From CADEDV01 sp048498035 (GTDB taxonomy: Bacteria > Bacteroidota > Bacteroidia > Chitinophagales > Chitinophagaceae), in the NCBI GenBank assembly GCA_048498035.1, contig JBEHYT010000005.1:124001-188000 (forward strand): a DNA stretch of 64,000 nt. Reading direction: 5' to 3'. Shown one piece after another: positions 35,315 through 43,711 of this stretch. The position numbers and the translations under genes are program-made. Below the pieces are notes generated by a model. That model saw only the letters and a program-made list of their open reading frames with translations. It searched no databases and was not told where the DNA came from. Numbering within the stretch: the stretch's first letter is position 1; the number at the start of each line of letters is the position of its first letter.

Positions 35315-36535
35315 TTAGTATACGTTGACAATCTTTTGGAAATACCTTTCAGTAGCCGACCAGAGTACCAACTGATATACACCAGGAGGAAGTCCTGTTA
35401 TGTCAATTTGCCTGCTGATATCGCCTCCGCTATGAGTTAACAGCGTTTGTTTTATTTGCTGTCCCTGAGTATTGATGATGGAAAGAATATAGCGGCCTTG
35501 CTCAGCATTAGTTAATCGAAAACTAAACTGGCCATTGGTTACCGGGTTCGGGTTAACAAGAAAATGCTGCGGTTTATTTGCTTTCGTAAGGTTGATAATC
35601 CTGCTGTAAAGAAAACTGCCATTTGTTTCCATTGCTTTTACTCTGTAATAATCTTTGTAATCAAGCTGCACTGATATTGATGTATAATCTGCCCTGCCAC
35701 CATTATTTCCGGTTGGTAAAACAGTTGCTATAGAATGGAAGGTTATTCCATCAGCGGACCGCTCAATCTCATAGCGCAGAATATCCGACTCTGTTAAATT
35801 AGACCAGGAGATAGTCACCTTATCTGACGCATCAATTTCTCCTTTTACATTTGCAAATTTTACGGGGAGGATTACAATGGTAGTTGCTGAATCATGTGGA
35901 AGCACACCTCTTATTACTAATTGTTGTGTACTCCCTGCGCAGGCAAAAGAATACCAATTATACGGAGCGGTTGGAATTACTGGCCAGGAAAAATTCACAT
36001 TACCGGGTACACTTGCATACGGGTGCTGCCCAACAAAATAATAAGGAAGACAAACATTGGGTGCGGTAAAGCTTTCGTTGACGAGGGTGGAGTTACTAGG
36101 ATCGGGTTCCCAATAGGAAACTCCGATAAAGCCACAATCCAGTTCATGTCCATTCACAACATAGTGTGTGGCGGCATTGGGATCACAATCAATATAATTG
36201 GGGAAATAAGAATTATAGTATGCGACCGCTTTAGGTGCGGTGTATAAATAACCCGGATAATTATTGCCGCTTGAATCAAGTACTCCACCCATTAAACTAC
36301 CGTATTGCAGCCCCATCTTATAAACCCATATATCGTAATTGGATAATGAAGCCGGTATATATTGCCCGGAAGCAGTGACTTCGTAAAAAGCAAGTATCAA
36401 ACGGTTTTCCCGTGTCGGAGGATTTGGAGAATTATCAACAAGTCTGGTTTCAGTGTACCTCGCTTTTACACCGATGTATTGCGAAAAGCAATTACAGGAA
36501 ATAAATAACAGTAAAGTAAAAAATAAAGTTTTCAT
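35315..36535 (-). CDS. Secreted surface protein with type IX secretion sorting domain
   Basis: The 406-residue protein has a signal peptide (LFFTLLLFISCNCFSQ). The N-terminal 210 residues are a beta-rich region of unknown fold with several cysteines and many aromatic residues. Residues of about 225-310 look like a fibronectin III or Ig-like module (VTISWSNLTESDILRYEIER). The last 80 residues are a type A T9SS sorting domain (NPNPVTNGQFSFRL, GRYILSIINTQGQQI, LPPGVYQLVL, QKIVNVY). The protein should be exported and anchored at the cell surface. It lies inside the transfer operon between traE and DUF1896, so it may act in cell-cell contact or adhesion during mating (inference). Confidence 0.75.
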   Translation of the reverse strand: MKTLFFTLLLFISCNCFSQYIGVKARYTETRLVDNSPNPPTRENRLILAFYEVTASGQYIPASLSNYDIWVYKMGLQYGSLMGGVLDSSGNNYPGYLYTAPKAVAYYNSYFPNYIDCDPNAATHYVVNGHELDCGFIGVSYWEPDPSNSTLVNESFTAPNVCLPYYFVGQHPYASVPGNVNFSWPVIPTAPYNWYSFACAGSTQQLVIRGVLPHDSATTIVILPVKFANVKGEIDASDKVTISWSNLTESDILRYEIERSADGITFHSIATVLPTGNNGGRADYTSISVQLDYKDYYRVKAMETNGSFLYSRIINLTKANKPQHFLVNPNPVTNGQFSFRLTNAEQGRYILSIINTQGQQIKQTLLTHSGGDISRQIDITGLPPGVYQLVLWSATERYFQKIVNVY

Positions 36536-36560
36536 AAGTCTTGATTTATTGATTAAAAAA

Positions 36561-36872
36561 TTATACTCCGAAGAAGGATCTGATTACTGTTGCTACTACA
36601 ACCAGGAATACACAGGAGCCAAACCATGCTGCTGCAACCTTGCCGGTATCAGGATCGCCGCTATTCCATTTACTGTACACCTTTACGGCGCCAATTAAAC
36701 CCAATACGGCACCAACAGCATACATAAGGTTAGTGCCAGCAGCGAAATAACTTCTCACTTTTGTATTGGCTTCATTGATACCCGCATTACCATCTTGTGC
36801 GTACAGCACTGCACTGGCTAACAAAAGGATTATCATTAATAAGAATCGATTCAGGTTCACATTAACTTTCAT
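36561..36872 (-). CDS. traE: Conjugative transposon protein TraE (DUF4134)
   Basis: The 103-residue protein has a signal peptide (LLLASAVLYAQ) and two membrane helices (LMYAVGAVLGLIGAVKVYSK and FGSCVFLVVVATVIRSFF). The linker SGDPDTGKVAAAW between them is the DUF4134 signature. It is the VirB2/pilin-like small protein of Bacteroidetes ICEs. It lies 25 bp upstream of the T9SS gene. Confidence 0.9.
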   Translation of the reverse strand: MKVNVNLNRFLLMIILLLASAVLYAQDGNAGINEANTKVRSYFAAGTNLMYAVGAVLGLIGAVKVYSKWNSGDPDTGKVAAAWFGSCVFLVVVATVIRSFFGV

Positions 36873-36922
36873 ACACTGTTCTTAATTATTATTTAATAAG
36901 ATGCTCCATGCACTTTCAGCCA

Positions 36923-37345
36923 TCACTTACCAACCCATACCTGTTCCAGGTCTCCCTCGTCTAAGTGCATGGAGCAATTTGCTTGGCATTCATAGGTAAT
37001 AATTTTACCAAGCCGTTCTTTTAAGCCCGGTGTTTGGGCTGTATCAAATCTGGCGGCGCTAAGCAGTTGTTGCAATGAAACAATAATTTCTCCCTTCGAC
37101 AGACGGCTGTAACCTGCCTGGTGAATAAGTGCCTTGACTTCATCTGACAAATGAATGGCTGCTTCTTTTTCGTTATAGTCATCATCGTTTTCACGCCCTT
37201 TGTCTTTGTTTCGCCCGGAGGTGAGCATTTGTGCGATATCTTTTCTGTAATACAAGTACAGTACGAAAGCGTAATAGATGACAAGCAGAACTGCAATCGT
37301 TGAAATATAGCTTTGCCAGGAAATGGAAGAAAACATAAACCGCAA
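36923..37345 (-). CDS. Membrane-anchored ICE protein of unknown function
   Basis: The 140-residue protein has one N-terminal membrane segment (ISTIAVLLVIYYAFVLYLYY), then a charged linker (GRENDDDYNEKEAAI) and a cytoplasmic helical domain (SRLSKGEIIVSLQQLLSAA). It heads the transfer gene series, 50 bp upstream of traE. Similar small proteins stand in the traD region of related elements, but the assignment is by position only. Confidence 0.5.
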   Translation of the reverse strand: MRFMFSSISWQSYISTIAVLLVIYYAFVLYLYYRKDIAQMLTSGRNKDKGRENDDDYNEKEAAIHLSDEVKALIHQAGYSRLSKGEIIVSLQQLLSAARFDTAQTPGLKERLGKIITYECQANCSMHLDEGDLEQVWVGK

Positions 37346-37398
37346 TTTTAGTGTTCAGAATTTTTTTGCGATACAGCATGTTTTGTTGTATCAGAACA

Positions 37399-37406
37399 CA
37401 AACATA
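37399..37406 (-). promoter_or_regulatory. Possible -7 promoter element for the transfer operon
   Basis: On the minus strand TATGTTTG matches the Bacteroidota -7 consensus TAnnTTTG, 54 bp upstream of the first gene of the series (start 37345). No matching -33 TTTG was found at the usual spacing, so the call is weak. Confidence 0.35.
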
Positions 37407-37552
37407 CTTGGCGGAATTACCGGTTTGGGTGAAGCAGGGTGAACCAAGGGTGAATTGCGGAAAGTGGTTATAATCAACCGGGAAACACAAAAAGATCCGA
37501 ATCAGCAGAATTTCATGATTTCTTTCTTCAATCAAATGGTTGTAAATCAACA

Positions 37553-37567
37553 GCTAATAAAATTAGT
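37553..37567. promoter_or_regulatory. Operator copy 1 upstream of dnaE (GCTAA-N5-TTAGT)
   Basis: GCTAATAAAATTAGT differs from the consensus ACTAA-N5-TTAGT at one base. It lies 23 bp upstream of a perfect copy at 37576-37590. Confidence 0.5.
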
Positions 37568-37575
37568 GTATTAAA

Positions 37576-37590
37576 ACTAAAATAATTAGT
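37576..37590. promoter_or_regulatory. Operator copy 2 upstream of dnaE (ACTAA-N5-TTAGT)
   Basis: ACTAAAATAATTAGT is identical to the site at 44758-44772 and nearly identical to 46840-46854. It abuts an ATG at 37592, which suggests the true start of the polymerase is the next ATG at 37604. Any repressor bound here would block the dnaE-dinB operon. Confidence 0.6.
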
Positions 37591-37603
37591 AATGTTGTTG
37601 AAG

Positions 37604-40558
37604 ATGTACATCAATTGCAAGACATATTTCAGTTTCCACTACGGAACTTTTTCAACCAGGGAATTAGTGGAAACCGCCGTGGATAAGGGTGTTACGGCCC
37701 TTGCGCTGACCAATATCAACTCTACGTGTGACATCTGGGAGTTTGTCAAAATTTGCCGGGAAACGAATGTGCGGCCTATTACCGGGGTAGAAGTCAGGAA
37801 TGGTGATAAATTACTATATATACTTCTTGCTGCGAATAATAAAGGGTTCACCTGGATTAATAAATTTCTCTCTGAATTTTTAATGGCGAAGAAAGATTTT
37901 CCTGAACCCTCCGAAGAACAAACCTTTTTTGAAAATGGATGGGACGGTTTTGTAATTTATCCCGTAGGTGCAAAGCCATTGAAGAGCCTTCGGCTGAATG
38001 AACGTATCGGTGTTACTCCCTGGGAAATCAATAAACTCTTTGGGACGGACTGGCGCGACTATGAAGATAAATTTGTCATACGGCAACCTGTCACCGTACA
38101 AAATAAAATTTACCATAATCTCCATCGCTTACTCCGGGCGATTGATCATAATGTACTTCTCTCTCAACTGCCGAAGGAAACGCAGTGTGATGAGAAGGAA
38201 ATTTTCCTGGCACCTGCCCACCTGATGAACCATTTTCAACTGTACCCTTTCCTGATCAGCAATACGTACAAGCTGATGGACGCCTGTAAGATCGAGATGG
38301 AATTTCATAAAGACAAAACGAAGAAAACTTATACAGGCTCGTTGGAAGACGACCGCATTTTACTTGAAAAGCTGGCGATGGATGGCTTGCCGCAACGTTA
38401 TGGCAAACGTAACAAAGTTGCTTTGGAAAGATTGCAAAAGGAACTCAAAATTATTGGCAACATGGGTTTTAATTTTTATTTCCTTAGCAACTATGATATT
38501 GTACGTCATGCCCAATCAAGAGGCTTTTATCATGTCGGCCGTGGCAGTGGTGCCAATTCAATCGTGGCGTATTGTATGGGTATTACCGATGTTGATCCCA
38601 TTGAGCTGAATTTATATTTTGAACGATTCCTGAATCCTGAACGGACATCGCCACCGGACTTCGATATTGATTTCTCGCATCATGACCGTGACCATGTGAT
38701 GGATTATGTATTCAAGCGTTACGGGAAGGAACATGTGAGTCTGGTCGGGAATTTCACGACGTACAAAAATGATTCTATCATCCGGGAACTGGGAAAAGTA
38801 TTTGGATTGCCTGATGAAGAAATCAAAGAACTCCAAAGGACGAATGTTTCGCGGGACAAGAATCAAGAGTTCATCATTCAGTACGGAAGCCTGATGAAAA
38901 AATTTCCTAGTAATTGCTCAGTACATGCCTGCGGAATGTTTATCTCGGAAGAGCCGATCACCAATCATCTCGCTTTGTTTATGCCACCGAAAGGCATGCC
39001 GACCTCGCAACTGGATATGTATGCGGCGGAAAATATCGGGCTGAATAAGTATGATATATTAAGTCAACGGGGATTGAGTCATATCAGGGAGGCGCTGCGC
39101 TTAATTAAAGGTAATAAGGGTATTGATATTAATATTCATGATACGAGTAAATTCAAGAAGGATGCAAACGTAAATCTCCAAATAAAGAATGCAAATTCTA
39201 TCGGTTGCTTTTATATCGAGTCGCCGGCGATGCGGCACCTTCTTATGAAACTGAAATGCGATGATTACCTGACGCTGGTGGCAGCAAGTTCTATTATCCG
39301 GCCAGGGGTGGCGGAATCAGGCATGATGCGGGAGTATATCAACCGCTATCACAATAGGGATAGTATAAAGTACCTGCATCCCATTTTCGAGGAACATTTA
39401 GCGGAAACATTCGGCGTCATGGTGTTCCAGGAAGATGTGATCAAGATCGCCCACTATTTTGCCGGGCTTTCGTTAGGTGATGCTGATGTATTACGCCGGG
39501 CAATGAATTCTTCCAAATACAAAGGGAGCAGTTTTGAAATCATCCGCAATAAATATTTCGACAGTTGCAAAGTAAAAGGACATAGCGAAGAACTTGCTGC
39601 GGAAGTATGGCGGCAAATGGAAAGTTTTGCGGGCTATAGTTTCTGTAAAGCTCACTCGGCATCCTTTGCCGTTGAAAGTTATATGTCACTTTACCTGAAG
39701 ACTTATTATCCAAAAGAATTTATGGTAGCCGTTATTAATAATTTCGGCGGTTTTTATTCAACTGAACTTTATTTTATTGAACTCTTCAAAGCGGGTGGTA
39801 CTATTCAGCCGCCCTGCGTGAACAACAGTGATGAGTACACGAATATCAAAGGTGATGAAGTGTATGTCGGGTTGATACATATTAAAAGCTTGCGAAAAGA
39901 TTTAAAGGTTACAATCATTGAAGAAAGAGACAAAAATGGTCCATACTTACACCTGCAGGATTTTATTGAACGTATCAATCCCGGCATTGTCCAACTGGAA
40001 ATCTTAATTACCACCGGTGCTTTCCGGTTTACAGGTAAGTCGAAGAAAGAATTATTGTGGGAAGCGCATTCGCTGCATAAAAAGCACCAATTGCAATTAC
40101 AAAATACTCAACCGCTATTTACCGATGCACCACTCCAGTTCCAACTGCCCGACCTGGCCGATCATCCGCTGGATGATATTTACGACCAGATTCATCATCT
40201 TGGGTTTCCGCTGTGCAACCCGTTTGGCTTAGCCGATGATGACCCTGCTAACTATGTTCCTGCACAGGACTTAATAAAGTTTGCTAATAGAATCGTGACG
40301 GTACTAATTTATTTTATTGCTCATAAACATGTACCTACCAAGAATGGTGAGACCATGTACTTCGGTACTTTCATTGACAGTGAACTGAACTGGGTGGACA
40401 CGGTTCATTTTCCTGAATCGGCGAAACGATACCCGCTTGACAAATCCGGATTTTTTAAAGCAACAGGCAAAGTCACATTAGACTTTGGCGTAGTCAGTCT
40501 TGAAGTGAGTAAGATGATTTCTGTGAGTTACCGATCAAGACAGTATGCTGATCTATGA
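37604..40558 (+). CDS. DNA polymerase III alpha subunit-like (DnaE/DnaE2-type) polymerase
   Basis: The ATG at 37604 (984 residues) gives the conserved start MYINCKTYFSFHYGT; an ATG at 37592 would add four residues. The catalytic core is intact: FYHVGRGSGANSIVAYC, RTSPPDFDIDFSHHDRD (catalytic Asp pair) and SVHACGMFIS, with the Helix-hairpin-helix and OB-like C-terminal domains (VLIYFIAHKHVPTKNGETM). The PHP domain is degenerate: the HxHS motif reads CKTYFS, so PHP exonuclease activity is unlikely. At under 1000 residues it is shorter than the replicative DnaE and near DnaE2/ImuC size. It overlaps dinB by 14 bp. It probably performs translesion or ICE-specific synthesis. Confidence 0.85.
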   Translation: MYINCKTYFSFHYGTFSTRELVETAVDKGVTALALTNINSTCDIWEFVKICRETNVRPITGVEVRNGDKLLYILLAANNKGFTWINKFLSEFLMAKKDFPEPSEEQTFFENGWDGFVIYPVGAKPLKSLRLNERIGVTPWEINKLFGTDWRDYEDKFVIRQPVTVQNKIYHNLHRLLRAIDHNVLLSQLPKETQCDEKEIFLAPAHLMNHFQLYPFLISNTYKLMDACKIEMEFHKDKTKKTYTGSLEDDRILLEKLAMDGLPQRYGKRNKVALERLQKELKIIGNMGFNFYFLSNYDIVRHAQSRGFYHVGRGSGANSIVAYCMGITDVDPIELNLYFERFLNPERTSPPDFDIDFSHHDRDHVMDYVFKRYGKEHVSLVGNFTTYKNDSIIRELGKVFGLPDEEIKELQRTNVSRDKNQEFIIQYGSLMKKFPSNCSVHACGMFISEEPITNHLALFMPPKGMPTSQLDMYAAENIGLNKYDILSQRGLSHIREALRLIKGNKGIDINIHDTSKFKKDANVNLQIKNANSIGCFYIESPAMRHLLMKLKCDDYLTLVAASSIIRPGVAESGMMREYINRYHNRDSIKYLHPIFEEHLAETFGVMVFQEDVIKIAHYFAGLSLGDADVLRRAMNSSKYKGSSFEIIRNKYFDSCKVKGHSEELAAEVWRQMESFAGYSFCKAHSASFAVESYMSLYLKTYYPKEFMVAVINNFGGFYSTELYFIELFKAGGTIQPPCVNNSDEYTNIKGDEVYVGLIHIKSLRKDLKVTIIEERDKNGPYLHLQDFIERINPGIVQLEILITTGAFRFTGKSKKELLWEAHSLHKKHQLQLQNTQPLFTDAPLQFQLPDLADHPLDDIYDQIHHLGFPLCNPFGLADDDPANYVPAQDLIKFANRIVTVLIYFIAHKHVPTKNGETMYFGTFIDSELNWVDTVHFPESAKRYPLDKSGFFKATGKVTLDFGVVSLEVSKMISVSYRSRQYADL

Positions 40559-41714
40559 CCGACATATCGCCCATTTTGACATGGACCAGTTCTTTGTGTC
40601 CATCGAGCGCAAGCGTAATACCGCTTTGAAAGATAAACCTATTCTTATTGGTGGCAGTAATGACCGGGGCATTGTTGCAGCCTGCAGTGATGAGGCAACG
40701 AAGTTTGGTATTCATGCTGCGATGCCGATGCGTATCGCACAACGCTTATGTAAACATGCCATCATTGTAAAGGCGGATTATGAAGAGTATTCCAAACAAT
40801 CGAAGCTGATCATCGACATTATAAAGGATGCTGCACCATTCGTAGAACGATCAGCTATTGACGAATTTTATGTTGATCTCACAGGCATGGATAAGTTCTT
40901 TGGCTGTATGAAGTTTACGAAGGAATTAAAAAGTAATGTTTACAAACATAGCGGGCTTGACCTGAGTTCGGGGCTTGCGAGTAATAAGCTGGTGAGTAAG
41001 GTTGCTGCCTTACAAATTAAGCCACAGGGACAATTAGAAATCCCATTTGGCAATGAGAAGTCATTCCTTGCACCCTTGAGTGTAGTTAAGTTACCTGGTG
41101 TTGGTAAAGAGACGGCTTTCAAGTTAATAAAGATGGGGGTGGAAACTATTAAAGTACTCAGCGATGTTCCTCCTGAAATGTTATGTGATGTACTTGGTAA
41201 AGGAGGCAATGAATTATCCCGGAGGGCGAATGGTATTGATGAATCACCTGTCGTACCCTATGTTGAACAAAAGTATATCTCGGCCGAACATATATTCCAG
41301 GAAGATACGATCAGTATGCAAATATTATATAGTGAACTGGTGCGAATGACCGAAGCTTTAGCATTCAAATTACGGAAGCAAAATAAAGTTACCGGTTGTG
41401 TTGTGGTGAAACTCCGTTACTCCGATCATGATGCACATGATATAAAGCAATCCATTGCTTACTGTAATACAGATCATAGTTTAATAGCAGTCGTAAAAGA
41501 ACTGTTCCTGAAATTATATACCCGGAGGATGCTCGTGCGGATGGTAGGGATACGGTTTACGAATTTGATTCCGGGAAGTTACCAGATTGATTTGTTTGAA
41601 GACAGCCATGAGACTATAAAGTTGTATCAGTCTCTAGATAGCATAAAGACCAGATTTGGTGAAAACTTACTAGGAAGGGCGAGTATATTGAACAAGGAAA
41701 GTAAACGCAAATGA
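40545..41714 (+). CDS. Y-family DNA polymerase (DinB/Pol IV-like)
   Basis: The 389-residue protein carries catalytic motifs IAHFDMDQFFVSIER and ERSAIDEFYVDLTGMD, the HhH segment KLPGVGKETAFKLIKMG and a little-finger domain. A likely beta-clamp-binding motif QIDLF is at about residues 347-351. It shares an operon with the DnaE-like polymerase, overlapping it by 14 bp. This resembles chromosomal ImuB-DnaE2 mutasomes, but no ImuA homologue is next to it, and the catalytic residues, which ImuB lacks, are present. It should therefore be an active translesion polymerase. Confidence 0.9.
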   Translation: MLIYDRHIAHFDMDQFFVSIERKRNTALKDKPILIGGSNDRGIVAACSDEATKFGIHAAMPMRIAQRLCKHAIIVKADYEEYSKQSKLIIDIIKDAAPFVERSAIDEFYVDLTGMDKFFGCMKFTKELKSNVYKHSGLDLSSGLASNKLVSKVAALQIKPQGQLEIPFGNEKSFLAPLSVVKLPGVGKETAFKLIKMGVETIKVLSDVPPEMLCDVLGKGGNELSRRANGIDESPVVPYVEQKYISAEHIFQEDTISMQILYSELVRMTEALAFKLRKQNKVTGCVVVKLRYSDHDAHDIKQSIAYCNTDHSLIAVVKELFLKLYTRRMLVRMVGIRFTNLIPGSYQIDLFEDSHETIKLYQSLDSIKTRFGENLLGRASILNKESKRK

Positions 41715-41727
41715 GAAGAGCATGCAA

Positions 41728-43473
41728 TTATTCTTTATCATAATCTAAATCGACCTCAATTCCAAGGAGTTTGGATTCAATAGATTCATCAGTGAGTTCG
41801 AGAACGATATTTTGATCAATTACCTCATCAAAATGTTCTTGTTCCATTTCGAGTTTTAATGACTCCAGTGTATTTTGATTTACAGAAATAATGTATTGTA
41901 AGTTTTTTTCTTTGGTCTTATCAAAAGCAACATCAAAGAGAATAGCTTGTTGCCTCGAATCAATCTCAGATAGTAATCTACTGTCGTGAAATATGAAATT
42001 TACTTTATGGTTATGCCGGGTTAACAATAGTGTCCAATCAAAGCAGAATATTTTTACGTCGTTTACTCCATCACCCTTGTCATCATCAATTTTAGCTTTT
42101 ATCTCAAATCTATTCTTGTTAATGAGATCGTTAATCTTAATTTCTATACCAGCCCTTTTCTTTTCATAGAAATCTGAGGCAAGTTCTTTAAAAACTACAA
42201 TATTCCCTTCTATTAAAGATCTGTTTTTTTCATAGTACTCAAGAGTCTTAGTATTTTCAAGACTAAAGTCTCGTTTTAATCTTTCCAATTTATTTTTATA
42301 TTCCTGCTTAAGGCTACGATATTTTTCGATACTATTTAACTTAATTTTGAAATCTTTAAGCTGGTCGTTCATTTTTGTAAATTCATCTAATGCACTTTTG
42401 GAATTCAAATATTCAAGTTTCCCATCCTTTAATTTTCCTAATTTCCTAATGGATGCTTCTATTTCATTTACCTTTTTTTCAAATTCGCTTTTTTCTTTTA
42501 AAAGACGACGAGATCGGTTATCCAGTATTTTCTTATTAAATTCTTCGACGTCGGAAAGTCTTTTCTTTATAAAATCAGGCAAAGAAACCTGAGCATCCTG
42601 GTAGAGCTGTTCAATTCTTTTTTTAGGAATATCAGGAGTAATATTCAAACTTTTGTCAATATTTGACAACGCAGTTTTTAAGGATGATACCTTGTTTTCC
42701 AATTGCTTGATCTGCACCTTCAATTGATCAGCATCTTTTACTACTTCATAATAATCTTCCGCCACCTGAAAACGAGAAAGATCGTTTTCGAGTTTAATAA
42801 TCTTTTGCTTTAAATCAACCACATCAATCTCAAAGTCATCATCATCCGTCTGTTCAAAAAATGTTTTAATAATTGCGTCATTTTCAATTGCTTTTTTCAT
42901 TTCCTCCGTTTTATCATAGTCATCTTTTAGTTCCATTTTTCTAAGTATCAAAAAGACATCTAATCCAAGAAGGAATGAGTTGTTTATTAATTTGCTTGAA
43001 TCCTTTTCTGCCGATATAAATGTATCAAAAGAAGTATAGCTTGCTTTTTCGGGTCGAATGAAACGAGTTATTAATGATCGAAAAGTAATGTGTTTAGTTT
43101 CTGGAGGTATATTGAATACTTTTAACGCTAATAGATCGGTGTAGGCTTTTAGCACCATTTCCTGATCATTGACAATTATAACAGATTGATTATTACATTT
43201 TCTCGTAACTAAAAATGAAGTATCATCAATTTCAAATTCAAGAGAAAATTCCCAATCAGGAAGCTTTGATTCGAATTCTGTATTCTTGTGTGACCCCAAA
43301 CAAAAATGAATGAGTGCTATGCAAAGGGATTTGCCAACGCTATTGTATGTGTTCTTTTTGTTTTTTGTATAATCATTATTATGCCTCCTTCCCACTATAA
43401 TGGAGAGACCAATAGGATTAAAAACAATTGTTTTAAATCCTGGATTATTAGCCGATAGTTTCCTTAGCCGCAT
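41728..43473 (-). CDS. ABC-3C system coiled-coil ATPase (DUF2326)
   Basis: The 581-residue SMC/Rad50-like ATPase begins with the strand-rich SIIVGRRHNNDYTKNKKN and the Walker A variant NSVGKSLCIALIHFCLG (about residues 45-60). Long coiled coil fills residues 215-430. A C-terminal DUF2326 head follows (FHDSRLLSEIDSRQQAILFD and LQYIISVNQNTLESL). This is the ATPase of the ABC-three component (ABC-3C) conflict systems described computationally by the Aravind group. It is the last gene of a three-gene cassette and overlaps the middle component by 26 bp. It probably senses foreign nucleic acid or replication structures and licenses the effector. Confidence 0.85.
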   Translation of the reverse strand: MRLRKLSANNPGFKTIVFNPIGLSIIVGRRHNNDYTKNKKNTYNSVGKSLCIALIHFCLGSHKNTEFESKLPDWEFSLEFEIDDTSFLVTRKCNNQSVIIVNDQEMVLKAYTDLLALKVFNIPPETKHITFRSLITRFIRPEKASYTSFDTFISAEKDSSKLINNSFLLGLDVFLILRKMELKDDYDKTEEMKKAIENDAIIKTFFEQTDDDDFEIDVVDLKQKIIKLENDLSRFQVAEDYYEVVKDADQLKVQIKQLENKVSSLKTALSNIDKSLNITPDIPKKRIEQLYQDAQVSLPDFIKKRLSDVEEFNKKILDNRSRRLLKEKSEFEKKVNEIEASIRKLGKLKDGKLEYLNSKSALDEFTKMNDQLKDFKIKLNSIEKYRSLKQEYKNKLERLKRDFSLENTKTLEYYEKNRSLIEGNIVVFKELASDFYEKKRAGIEIKINDLINKNRFEIKAKIDDDKGDGVNDVKIFCFDWTLLLTRHNHKVNFIFHDSRLLSEIDSRQQAILFDVAFDKTKEKNLQYIISVNQNTLESLKLEMEQEHFDEVIDQNIVLELTDESIESKLLGIEVDLDYDKE

Positions 43474-43711
43474 TATATATTAGTCCTTCTGAATTTAAAT
43501 CAATTGCACCGATAATGAATAAATAGTTTAACGCAAGAACGACATTATCAAAACCATGATAAGCAAAGGCTTTTTTAGTTTCATTTTGTTTAGTTACCCT
43601 AAACCATAAGTCATCAACAGATTTGGGACCATCTTTTAAATATTGTAAAAGATATGCACCCAACCCTAGCAATGACTCTGAAACTCTTATATGTTTAGAT
43701 GGCAATATCAC
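43448..43711 (-). CDS. ABC-3C system middle component
   Basis: A GTG start at 43711 gives an 87-residue protein beginning ILPSKHIRVSESLLGLGAYL, the start typical of ABC-3C middle components. The frame stays open to 43870, but that extension overlaps the upstream effector gene in another frame and reads as unlikely protein. KSVDDLWFRVTK and FDNVVLALNYLFIIGAIDL form a small winged-helix-like domain. It overlaps the effector by 17 bp and the ATPase by 26 bp, so all three are translationally coupled. It is expected to bridge the ATPase and the effector. Confidence 0.75.
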   Translation of the reverse strand: MILPSKHIRVSESLLGLGAYLLQYLKDGPKSVDDLWFRVTKQNETKKAFAYHGFDNVVLALNYLFIIGAIDLNSEGLIYNAAKETIG

